Below are positions 6,721 through 12,680 of a DNA stretch of 17,641 nucleotides, in pieces. Position numbers and translations under genes: made by a program. Under the pieces are notes generated by a model. The model searched no databases, was not told where the DNA came from, and saw only the letters and a program-made list of their open reading frames with translations. The stretch spans positions 1 through 17,641 of the forward strand of contig DASVWG010000346.1 in assembly GCA_036389695.1 (NCBI GenBank), given 5' to 3'. The stretch is from JALZHR01 sp036389695 (GTDB lineage Bacteria > Acidobacteriota > Blastocatellia > Pyrinomonadales > Pyrinomonadaceae). Position 1 is the first letter of the stretch. Each line of letters opens with the position of its first letter.

Positions 6721-8370
6721 TTACATTCCCATGCCCATGCCGCCCATGCCGCCGGGCATTCCGCCGCCCATTTCGCCGCCTTTTTCGTCGGGCAGTTCCG
6801 AAATCATGGCTTCGGTGGTCAGCATTAAGCCGGCGATTGACGCGGCGTTTTGCAGAGCCGTGCGGGTGACTTTTGCCGGGTCGATGACGCCTGCCGCGAC
6901 TAAATCTTCGAAGACTTCCGTCTGGGCGTTGAAGCCGTAGGTTTCGTTGTCTTCGGCGCGGATTTTTTCGACGATGACCGCGCCTTCCTTACCGGCGTTG
7001 CCGGCAATCTGGCGGAGCGGTTCTTCGACGGCGCGCTTGATGATGTTGACGCCGATTTGCTCGTCGGTGTCGCCGCCTTCTTCCGTCTGGTAGGAATCCA
7101 GAACTTTCGAAGCGCGAACTAAAGTGACGCCGCCGCCCGGGACGATGCCTTCTTCGACTGCCGCGCGCGTGGCGTGCATCGCGTCTTCAACGCGGGCTTT
7201 TTTCTCTTTCATCTCGGTTTCGGTCGCCGCGCCGACTTTGATGACGGCGACGCCGCCGACGAGTTTGGCGAGACGTTCCTGAAGTTTTTCGCGGTCGTAA
7301 TCCGAAGAAGTTTCTTCGATTTGATTGCGAATCGTCTTCACGCGTCCTTCGATGGCTTCGCCCGCGCCCGCGCCTTCGACAATCGTCGTGTTGTCTTTGT
7401 CAATCGTGACTTTCTTGGCTTTGCCGAGGTCGTCAACCGTGATGCTTTCGAGCTTGATGCCCAAATCTTCCGAGATAACCTGTCCGCCGGTCAAAGTCGC
7501 GATGTCTTCGAGCATCGCTTTGCGACGGTCGCCGAAGCCGGGAGCTTTAACCGCCGCGACGTTCAGAGTGCCGCGCAGTTTGTTAACAACCAATGTCGCT
7601 AAGGCTTCGCCTTCGACGTCTTCCGCGATAATCAGAAGCGGTTTGCCCATCTTCGCGACCTGTTCGAGAATCGGCAGAAGGTCTTTCATCGACGAGATTT
7701 TCTTTTCGTTGATTAAGATGAGCGGATTGTCCAGAACCGCTTCCATGCGGTCGGCGTCGGTCACGAAATAAGGGCTGAGATAGCCGCGGTCGAACTGCAT
7801 ACCTTCGACGACTTCCAGCGCGGTGTCCATCGTTTTCGATTCTTCGACGGTGATGACGCCGTCTTTGCCGACTTTGTCCATCGCTTCCGCGATAATCGTG
7901 CCGATGGTTTTATCGCCGTTCGCCGAGACGGTTCCGACCTGCGCGATTGAATCGCCCGAAACCGGTTTCGCCAGACGCTGAACTTCGGCGACGATTAATT
8001 CCACGGCTTTGTCGATGCCGCGTTTCAGCGCCATCGGATTCGCTCCGGCGGCGACTGTGCGCACGCCTTCTTTGAAAATCGCCTGCGCCAGAACGGTCGC
8101 CGTCGTCGTGCCGTCACCGGCGACGTCCGAGGTTTTCGAGGCGACTTCGCGCACCATCTGCGCGCCCATATTTTCCAGAGCGTCTTTTAATTCGATTTCT
8201 TTCGCCACGGTCACGCCGTCTTTGGTGATGGTCGGCGAGCCGAATTTTTTGTCAATCACGACGTTGCGACCTTTCGGTCCGAGCGTCACTTTCACCGCGT
8301 CGGCGAGCTGATTGACGCCGCGCAGGATAGCTGCGCGTGAATCTTCTCCATGAATAACTTGTTTAGCCAT
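6721..8370 (-). CDS. groL: Chaperonin GroEL (60 kDa, Cpn60)
   Basis: The large subunit of the cytoplasmic chaperonin, which encloses non-native proteins with its GroES lid and folds them at the cost of ATP. At 549 residues it has the usual length. It starts MAKQVIHGEDSRAAIL and has the ATP-site segments VTLGPKGRNVV (about 29-39) and DVAGDGTTTATVLAQ (about 86-100), the conserved GGGVTLVRA region near residue 415, and ends in the typical Gly/Met-rich tail (GGMGGMGMGM). The ribosome binding site AGGAGA lies 11 bases before the ATG, slightly far. It is co-transcribed behind groS with a 108-base gap that holds a palindrome of TAGC-rich repeats. Regulation is presumably by HrcA through the CIRCE operator upstream of groS. 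It ends just before the shared bidirectional terminator at 6647. Confidence 0.99.
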   Translation of the reverse strand: MAKQVIHGEDSRAAILRGVNQLADAVKVTLGPKGRNVVIDKKFGSPTITKDGVTVAKEIELKDALENMGAQMVREVASKTSDVAGDGTTTATVLAQAIFKEGVRTVAAGANPMALKRGIDKAVELIVAEVQRLAKPVSGDSIAQVGTVSANGDKTIGTIIAEAMDKVGKDGVITVEESKTMDTALEVVEGMQFDRGYLSPYFVTDADRMEAVLDNPLILINEKKISSMKDLLPILEQVAKMGKPLLIIAEDVEGEALATLVVNKLRGTLNVAAVKAPGFGDRRKAMLEDIATLTGGQVISEDLGIKLESITVDDLGKAKKVTIDKDNTTIVEGAGAGEAIEGRVKTIRNQIEETSSDYDREKLQERLAKLVGGVAVIKVGAATETEMKEKKARVEDAMHATRAAVEEGIVPGGGVTLVRASKVLDSYQTEEGGDTDEQIGVNIIKRAVEEPLRQIAGNAGKEGAVIVEKIRAEDNETYGFNAQTEVFEDLVAAGVIDPAKVTRTALQNAASIAGLMLTTEAMISELPDEKGGEMGGGMPGGMGGMGMGM

Positions 8371-8401
8371 AATTTTATGAATCTCCTGTTAAATATTTTC
8401 T

Positions 8402-8477
8402 GCTAGCTGTTAGCGTTTAGCTTTTAGCTATTAGTCGGTTTATTCCTGCTAATAGCTAACGGCTAATGGCTAGTAGC
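8402..8477. repeat. Inverted repeat of TAGC-type short repeats between groS and groL
   Basis: The gap holds variations on GCTAATAGCTAA on one side and its complement on the other. TAGCTATTAG (8425-8434) pairs with CTAATAGCTA (8449-8458) over a 14-base loop, and the imperfect arms extend to about 8402 and 8477. In the groSL mRNA this would be a hairpin between the two genes. It could act as a processing or partial termination site or be repeat-derived filler. Confidence 0.7.
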
Positions 8478-8478
8478 T

Positions 8479-8799
8479 TTACGCCGCATTTCCGGCGTTC
8501 GCGCGCTCGATGATTCCGAGGATTTCGTCTTCGCGCATAATCAATAATTCTTCGCCGTCGATTTTGATTTCCGAGCCGCTGTATTTGCCGAACAAAACGC
8601 GGTCGCCTTCTTTGACGTCCAAAGTCTGGCGCGTGCCGTCTTCTTTATATTTGCCCGCGCCGGCGGCGATAACTTCGCCTTCCTGCGGTTTTTCTTTCGC
8701 CGAGTCGGGAATGAAAAGTCCGCCTGCGGTCTGATTGCCTGATTCGTCGAGGCGACGCACGATAACACGGTCGTGTAACGGTTTAATTGTTGTAGCCAT
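8479..8799 (-). CDS. groS: Co-chaperonin GroES (10 kDa, Cpn10)
   Basis: The lid of the GroEL chamber. It forms a seven-membered ring that caps GroEL in the ATP-bound state. At 106 residues it is slightly longer than the common 95-100. Conserved parts visible are IKPLHDRVIVRRL (about 5-17), the mobile loop with TAGGLFIPDSAKEKPQ (about 24-39), GEVIAAGAGK, and the C-terminal GDRVLFGKYSGSEIKIDGEE followed by EILGII. The ribosome binding site is strong (AAAGGAGA, about eight bases before the ATG). It is the first gene of the groSL operon. Its leader of about 90 bases begins within the CIRCE operator, so the operon should be induced by heat and protein damage when HrcA releases. Confidence 0.98.
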   Translation of the reverse strand: MATTIKPLHDRVIVRRLDESGNQTAGGLFIPDSAKEKPQEGEVIAAGAGKYKEDGTRQTLDVKEGDRVLFGKYSGSEIKIDGEELLIMREDEILGIIERANAGNAA

Positions 8800-8872
8800 T
8801 TGTATTTTCTCCTTTCGGGATTTTTGAAAAAGTTTTATTATGAAATTGAAACGACAGAGCGGAATTTGTTTT

Positions 8873-8899
8873 TTAGCACTGTCGTTCCAAGAGTGCTAG
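8873..8899. promoter_or_regulatory. CIRCE operator (HrcA binding site)
   Basis: TTAGCACTG, nine bases, then GAGTGCTAG, matching the CIRCE consensus TTAGCACTC-N9-GAGTGCTAA in all but the outermost or innermost base of each arm. It overlaps the downstream edge of the groS -10 box and the predicted transcription start, so HrcA bound there would block RNA polymerase. No hrcA gene lies in the window. Confidence 0.95.
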
Positions 8900-8926
8900 T
8901 ATAAAAAACAGAGTTTAAACTGTCAA
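8898..8926 (-). promoter_or_regulatory. Sigma-70 promoter of groSL
   Basis: On the minus strand, a perfect TTGACA (8926-8921), a 17-base spacer and TATACT (8903-8898). The predicted start near 8891 lies inside CIRCE. Confidence 0.9.
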
Positions 8927-8950
8927 GTGCGTTTCGCTCATTTAATTTGA

Positions 8951-8979
8951 TTTTTTAGAAAATCTAACAAGAGTATTAT
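8951..8979 (+). promoter_or_regulatory. Possible promoter of the MOSC gene with very short leader
   Basis: TATTAT (8974-8979) lies 13 bases before the ATG at 8993, with only a T-run or TTGATT as a -35 candidate. If used, the leader would be 6-8 bases, consistent with the lack of a ribosome binding site. Confidence 0.3.
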
Positions 8980-8992
8980 CAAATCTTAATTT

Positions 8993-9826
8993 ATGATTCT
9001 TTCCGAAATTAACATTTATCCGGTTAAATCTTTAAAGGGAATTTCTTTAAAAGAAGCGAAAATCGAGCGGCGCGGGCTGGAATTTGACCGTCGCTGGATG
9101 CTGGTTGACGAGAAAAATAAATTTTTCACGCAGCGCGAGTTTCCGAAGATGGCGACGATTGAAACGCAAATCGGGGAAAACGGTTTGCTGGTTTCGGACG
9201 ACGGAAATAAATTGGAAATCCCTTTTTCGCCGGGCGACGGTGAAACGGCGCGCGTGCAGGTCTGGAGGAGCAAATGCGCGGCGCGGGTTTACGAAAATTC
9301 AGTCAACGAATGGTTCAGCGACGTTTTGCAGACGAAATGCAGGCTCGTTTTGATGCCGGAAGAAACCGAGCGGAAAGTCAATTATTTTTACGCCGTGCAT
9401 CGCGACGACCACGTTTCGTTTGCCGACGGTTACCCGTTTCTTTTAATCGGAGAAAATTCGCTGGCGGATTTGAATTCGAGGCTGGAAGAAGATTTGCCGA
9501 TGAATCGTTTTCGCCCGAATTTTGTCGTCCGAGACGCCGAGCCTTTTGCCGAAGACGGCTGGAAAAAAATCAAAATCGGCGCGGGCGTTTTTCACGTCGT
9601 GAAGCCTTGCGGGCGTTGCGTGATGACGACGATTGACCAGACGACCGGCGAAAAAGACGGCAAAGAGCCTTTGCAAACTCTGGCGAGCTTTCGCATTCCG
9701 AAAAGAAGCGTCAAGAAAAAAATTCTTTTCGGGCAAAATCTGATTGTCGAAAAGGCGGGAGACGTTGTGCGAGTCGGCGATAAAATCGAAGTGCTGGAAA
9801 CGAAAGACAAACCGAGATTTGCGTAG
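8993..9826 (+). CDS. MOSC-domain molybdenum-cofactor protein (mARC/YcbX-like)
   Basis: A 277-residue protein with an N-terminal MOSC beta-barrel domain (about 1-120; starts ILSEINIYPVKSLKG, then GLEFDRRWMLVD) and a C-terminal MOSC domain (about 130-270). The latter carries NRFRPNFVV (about 171-179) and the key KPCGRCVMTTID motif, with Cys206 and Cys209, one of which is the predicted molybdenum ligand, then GKEPLQTLASFR and FGQNL. Family members bind a sulfurated molybdenum cofactor and reduce N-hydroxylated compounds, as in mitochondrial mARC and E. coli YcbX. The extra 2Fe-2S ferredoxin domain of YcbX is absent, so a separate electron donor would be needed. There is no ribosome binding site before the ATG, so leaderless translation is possible. 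It diverges from groS and converges closely on the Fis-type gene. The exact substrate cannot be told. Confidence 0.88.
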   Translation: MILSEINIYPVKSLKGISLKEAKIERRGLEFDRRWMLVDEKNKFFTQREFPKMATIETQIGENGLLVSDDGNKLEIPFSPGDGETARVQVWRSKCAARVYENSVNEWFSDVLQTKCRLVLMPEETERKVNYFYAVHRDDHVSFADGYPFLLIGENSLADLNSRLEEDLPMNRFRPNFVVRDAEPFAEDGWKKIKIGAGVFHVVKPCGRCVMTTIDQTTGEKDGKEPLQTLASFRIPKRSVKKKILFGQNLIVEKAGDVVRVGDKIEVLETKDKPRFA

Positions 9827-9849
9827 GTTATTTCGTTGATTCGTATAAA

Positions 9850-10107
9850 TTATTTCGCGCGACGCGATTGCAGAAGGCGTTTCGGAGTTTTCGCGGGAGT
9901 TTGATAAGTCGCCACGCGTTTCGAGAGCGTGTTGCGGTGAATGCCGAGCGCGCCGGCGGTTTTCGAGAGATGCTCGTCGTAGCGTTCGAGCGCCTTTTGA
10001 ATATAAAGCTTTTCAAATTCGGAAAGCGCCTCGCAGAGCATTATCTGCCCGTCCAGCATTTCTTCAATCAACGATTCCATACGGTTTCTTATTTGCATAA
10101 TGTGCAT
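9850..10107 (-). CDS. Small Fis-type helix-turn-helix protein
   Basis: An 85-residue protein. The core (about residues 29-66: FEKLYIQKALERYDEHLSKT, then AGALGIHRNTLSKRV) matches the Fis/NtrC C-terminal DNA-binding helix-turn-helix. The first 28 residues form a short helical lead (LIEEMLDGQIMLCEAL), and the tail is basic (KTPKRLLQSRRAK). There is no receiver or AAA+ domain, so it acts alone, perhaps as a dimeric nucleoid-type or regulatory protein. The start is uncertain: ATGs at residues 1, 4 and 10 are possible and none has a clear ribosome binding site. It lies downstream of purC on the same strand, across a gap filled by a large palindrome of heptamer repeats, so co-transcription with purC may be partial. 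Its 3' end lies 23 bases from the end of the convergent MOSC gene. Confidence 0.8.
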   Translation of the reverse strand: MHIMQIRNRMESLIEEMLDGQIMLCEALSEFEKLYIQKALERYDEHLSKTAGALGIHRNTLSKRVATYQTPAKTPKRLLQSRRAK

Positions 10108-10110
10108 TTC

Positions 10111-10205
10111 AGATTTTAGATTTTAGATTTTAGATTTGGGGAATCGGAATTATTTAATTATTAAATCCGAATCCAATCGCAAATCTAAAATCTAAAATCT
10201 AAAAT
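10111..10205. repeat. Long palindrome of heptamer repeats between purC and the Fis-type gene
   Basis: Four AGATTTT heptamers (10111-10137) face their inverted complement (10181-10205), a 25-base perfect match. The intervening segment also folds: GGAATCGGA pairs with TCCGAATCC at 8 of 9 positions around a central TAATTATT-rich part. The whole 95-base element is close to a continuous hairpin. It fills the gap between two same-strand genes and could reduce or process read-through RNA. Confidence 0.85.
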
Positions 10206-10207
10206 TT

Positions 10208-11104
10208 CTAAAGTTCTTTTCCTGTCAAAATTTTATAGGCTTCCAGATAGCGGTCGGTTGTCGCTTCGACGATTTCGGTCGGAAGCGCGGGCGCGGGCGG
10301 TTGCTTGTTCCAATCCAGAGTTTCCAGATAATCGCGCACGAATTGTTTGTCGAAAGACGGCGGCGACTGACCGGCGGCGTAATTTTCCGACGACCAGAAA
10401 CGCGAAGAATCGGGCGTTAAAACCTCGTCAATCAAAATGATATTTCCGCGCTCGTCGCGCCCGAATTCAAATTTCGTGTCGGCGATGATTATGCCGCGCG
10501 TCAGAGCGTATTCGGCGGCTTCCTGATAAAGCTTCAGCGACAAAGAGCTTAATTTACAGGCGTTTTCCGCGCCGATTGCTTTGACAAATTCCATCTCGGT
10601 AATATTTTCATCGTGTCCGGTCGCGGCTTTCGTCGCGGGCGTGAAAATCGGTCGCGGCAAACGGTCGGCTTCGCGCAAGCCTTCGGGCAGCTCGTGCCCG
10701 CAGATTTTCCCCGTCGCTTTGTAATCTTTCCAGCCCGAACCCGCCAGATAACCGCGCACGACGCATTCGACCGGAAAAACCTCGGTCTTTTTGACCAGCA
10801 TCGAGCGTCCGCGCAGCTCTTCGTGCTGTCTTATCGAATCGGGCATTTTATCGAAATCACCGGTTATCAGGTGATGCTCGGTCAAATGTCCGAGACGCGT
10901 AAACCAGAAACGCGAAAGCGTCGTTAAAACCGCGCCTTTATGCGGAATCGGCGTCGGCATAACGCAGTCGAAAGCCGAGATTCTATCGGTCGCGACGAGC
11001 AAAAATTGTTTGTCGTTGACCTGATAAACGTCGCGCACCTTGCCTCGATGAACGAGTGTCAGGCTGGAAAGATTCGTTTCCGTAACGGTTTGAACGGCGG
11101 ACAT
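10208..11104 (-). CDS. purC: Phosphoribosylaminoimidazole-succinocarboxamide synthase (SAICAR synthase)
   Basis: Catalyses step 8 of de novo purine synthesis: CAIR, aspartate and ATP are joined to SAICAR in the cytoplasm. At 298 residues it is of the long form, like yeast Ade1, rather than the 237-residue E. coli form. Family motifs visible are HRGKVRDVYQV (about 19-29), ATDRISAFDCVMPTPIPHKG (about 38-57), PVECVVRGYLAGSGWKDY (about 111-128), TPATKA with GHDENI (about 156-167), and ADTKFEFGRD followed by IDEVLTPDSSRFW (about 208-236). No clear ribosome binding site precedes the ATG. Other purine genes are not in the window. It diverges from the HEAT-repeat gene over 306 bases and is followed on the same strand by the small Fis-type gene. 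A regulatory link between the two is possible but unproven. Confidence 0.97.
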   Translation of the reverse strand: MSAVQTVTETNLSSLTLVHRGKVRDVYQVNDKQFLLVATDRISAFDCVMPTPIPHKGAVLTTLSRFWFTRLGHLTEHHLITGDFDKMPDSIRQHEELRGRSMLVKKTEVFPVECVVRGYLAGSGWKDYKATGKICGHELPEGLREADRLPRPIFTPATKAATGHDENITEMEFVKAIGAENACKLSSLSLKLYQEAAEYALTRGIIIADTKFEFGRDERGNIILIDEVLTPDSSRFWSSENYAAGQSPPSFDKQFVRDYLETLDWNKQPPAPALPTEIVEATTDRYLEAYKILTGKEL

Positions 11105-11196
11105 TATTTTATTTTATGGTTTTATCTGCTGAATGAAAAAACGGTTGTGACTAACTTTATTACGAAAACGTGTTTCCGTAAAGGTTCAGCACCGTA

Positions 11197-11223
11197 ATTA
11201 TACTTAAAAAATACTAATGTTAA
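11197..11223 (-). promoter_or_regulatory. Possible promoter of purC
   Basis: A perfect minus-strand TATAAT (11202-11197) lies about 93 bases upstream of purC. The best -35, TTAACA (11223-11218), has only a 15-base spacer. No PurR-like or purine riboswitch sequence was recognised in the leader. Confidence 0.35.
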
Positions 11224-11261
11224 ACTTTTTTGGCAAATGTCGAAACTAATTAAAATTTTGC

Positions 11262-11290
11262 GTGACATTTTTGTTTTCTCGTTGCATAAT
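11262..11290 (+). promoter_or_regulatory. Probable promoter of the HEAT-repeat gene
   Basis: GTGACA (11262-11267), a 17-base spacer and CATAAT (11285-11290). Transcription would begin near 11297, right at the first base of the leader hairpin at 11299. The -35 box is the same as that before uvrB. Confidence 0.45.
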
Positions 11291-11298
11291 TAGAAAGT

Positions 11299-11343
11299 GA
11301 TTTTCGGCATCGGAGGCTGAAAATCGATGGCGAAGTATTTGCC
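11299..11343 (+). ncRNA. Structured 5' leader of the HEAT-repeat gene, class unknown
   Basis: Two adjacent hairpins. GATTTTCGGC (11299-11308) pairs with GCTGAAAATC (11316-11325) around the loop ATCGGAG, and GGCGAA (11329-11334) pairs with TTTGCC (11338-11343) around GTA. Downstream sequence (CTCC at about 11376-11379) could pair with the first loop's GGAG. I recognise no known riboswitch class. It may be a regulatory leader, an RNA-stability hairpin or chance. Confidence 0.35.
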
Positions 11344-11410
11344 GCCCTCTAGAAACTAATGAGCTTCCCCTTTTCTCCTACCTTTAAAGACTGAATATTT
11401 GGATGAAGAG

Positions 11411-12601
11411 ATGAATAAAAAATATAATTATTTCGCGCTGATAAACCGTTTACCGGTCAATCCGGCTTCACTTTTATTGCTGGCGGCGTCTTCAGTTTTC
11501 GCACAGATGCCAACGCCGATTCCGCCGAAAGCGCAGGAATCCGAAGATTATACGTGGTGGTATGTTTCGCTTTTTATATTGCTTCTCGGCTTAGTCGGCG
11601 CGGTCGGCTGGTGGCTGAACAGCAAAAAATCGGCGAAAGCCGCCGCGCAGAACAAGCCGAAAGAGCAAAAAGGCGATTCGTGGGAAAACGCGCTCGATGT
11701 CGATAAAGAGCTCGAATGGCTCAGAAAAAATCAGGGCGTGATTAATAAAAGAGGCAACAAAAGAAACGCGGCGAAGAAAAAATTTCCCGAAGGAATGCCG
11801 CAGCCGAGCAAAGTCTTCGGCGGAAATTCTGCCGAAGAAGTTGTGCCGGAATTGAATATACCGCTGCCGGTTTTCGGTATCCAAAAGCTCGAACGCGCGC
11901 GTCCCTTCAGCGCTCTGCCGATTTCGAACGACGAGGCTTTATTGAGCGCCGTCGAGCAGACGCACGAAGAATACGAGGAAGATGAGGAAATCCGCGATTT
12001 AGCCGTGCGAATTTTGCAGGCTTTCAAAACCAGAAACGCGGTCGAGGCTTTATCGCAGGTCGCGCTTTATGATTTGTCTGCGACCGTGCGCTCGAAAGCC
12101 GTCTCGATTCTCGCGGATTTTGACCACGAATCGGTTTTTGAAGCGATTGTGCTCGCTTCCGCCGACCCGACGCGCGAAGTTCGCGCGGCGGCGGCTCGCG
12201 CTTTTACGCGTCTCAGTTTTGACCGCGCCGACGCGTGGTCGAGAATCAGCGAATCGGGCGAAGAAGGCAAAATGCGTCATGCCGCGCGCGGCGCAATCGA
12301 AGGCGGCTACGTCGAAAGAATTTTCGACCGCCTCATTCACCGCGACACGAAATACGCTTACGAAGCGGTCGCGCTGCTGTCTCTGCTGATTCGCGCGGGC
12401 GAAACCGGTTTGATTTTCGAGAAATTAAAAACGAGCAAAGACCCGCAGCTTCAAAGGGCGATTCTGCACGTCATTAAAATCACCGACGACCAGAGCGTCC
12501 TTAACGAGCTTTACGCTTTGCTGGAAGAAAAATTTATCTCGGCGGATTTGAGGAAAGCGGTCGACGAGACAATCGAGGCAATCGGGCTTGTTACAGCGTA
12601 G
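11411..12601 (+). CDS. Membrane-anchored HEAT-repeat protein
   Basis: A 396-residue protein. The N-terminus has a signal-peptide-like stretch (PASLLLLAASSVFAQ, cleavage possible near residue 31), followed by a Pro-rich linker and a membrane span at about 50-69 (VSLFILLLGLVGAVGWW). A basic, charged linker (about 72-130, including KRNAAKKK) suggests the following part is cytoplasmic. Residues about 190-396 are alpha-helical HEAT-type repeats: pairs such as EIRDLAVRILQAF, ATVRSKAVSILADF and REVRAAAARAFTRL, each with the Asp/Arg-Val-Arg-Ala pattern. HEAT solenoids bind other proteins, so this is probably a membrane scaffold; the partner is unknown. The start at 11411 is preferred over an in-frame TTG four codons earlier because GGA lies about eight bases upstream. 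It has its own promoter and leader, and its terminator lies just before uvrB. Confidence 0.8.
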   Translation: MNKKYNYFALINRLPVNPASLLLLAASSVFAQMPTPIPPKAQESEDYTWWYVSLFILLLGLVGAVGWWLNSKKSAKAAAQNKPKEQKGDSWENALDVDKELEWLRKNQGVINKRGNKRNAAKKKFPEGMPQPSKVFGGNSAEEVVPELNIPLPVFGIQKLERARPFSALPISNDEALLSAVEQTHEEYEEDEEIRDLAVRILQAFKTRNAVEALSQVALYDLSATVRSKAVSILADFDHESVFEAIVLASADPTREVRAAAARAFTRLSFDRADAWSRISESGEEGKMRHAARGAIEGGYVERIFDRLIHRDTKYAYEAVALLSLLIRAGETGLIFEKLKTSKDPQLQRAILHVIKITDDQSVLNELYALLEEKFISADLRKAVDETIEAIGLVTA

Positions 12602-12617
12602 AAACATTATTTCATAA

Positions 12618-12647
12618 GTGACAAATCGGCGGGTTACGGAGTAAAAT
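12618..12647 (+). promoter_or_regulatory. Probable uvrB promoter overlapping the upstream terminator
   Basis: GTGACA (12618-12623), an 18-base spacer and TAAAAT (12642-12647). The predicted start near 12654 lies in the loop of the terminator hairpin, so RNA begun there would lack the left arm and escape termination. No LexA-type operator was recognised. Confidence 0.45.
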
Positions 12648-12674
12648 AAAAAGATACTTTGTAACCCGTTTTTT
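12630..12674 (+). terminator. Intrinsic terminator after the HEAT-repeat gene
   Basis: CGGGTTAC (12630-12637) pairs with GTAACCCG (12661-12668), followed by six T residues. AGTA and TACT inside the loop extend the stem. The T-run ends seven bases before the uvrB ATG. Confidence 0.8.
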
Positions 12675-12680
12675 GTTTCT

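Noticed and set aside
11299..11343. Cyclic-di-GMP or another known riboswitch
   Set aside because: The conserved core sequences of the classes I know are absent; only simple hairpins are seen.
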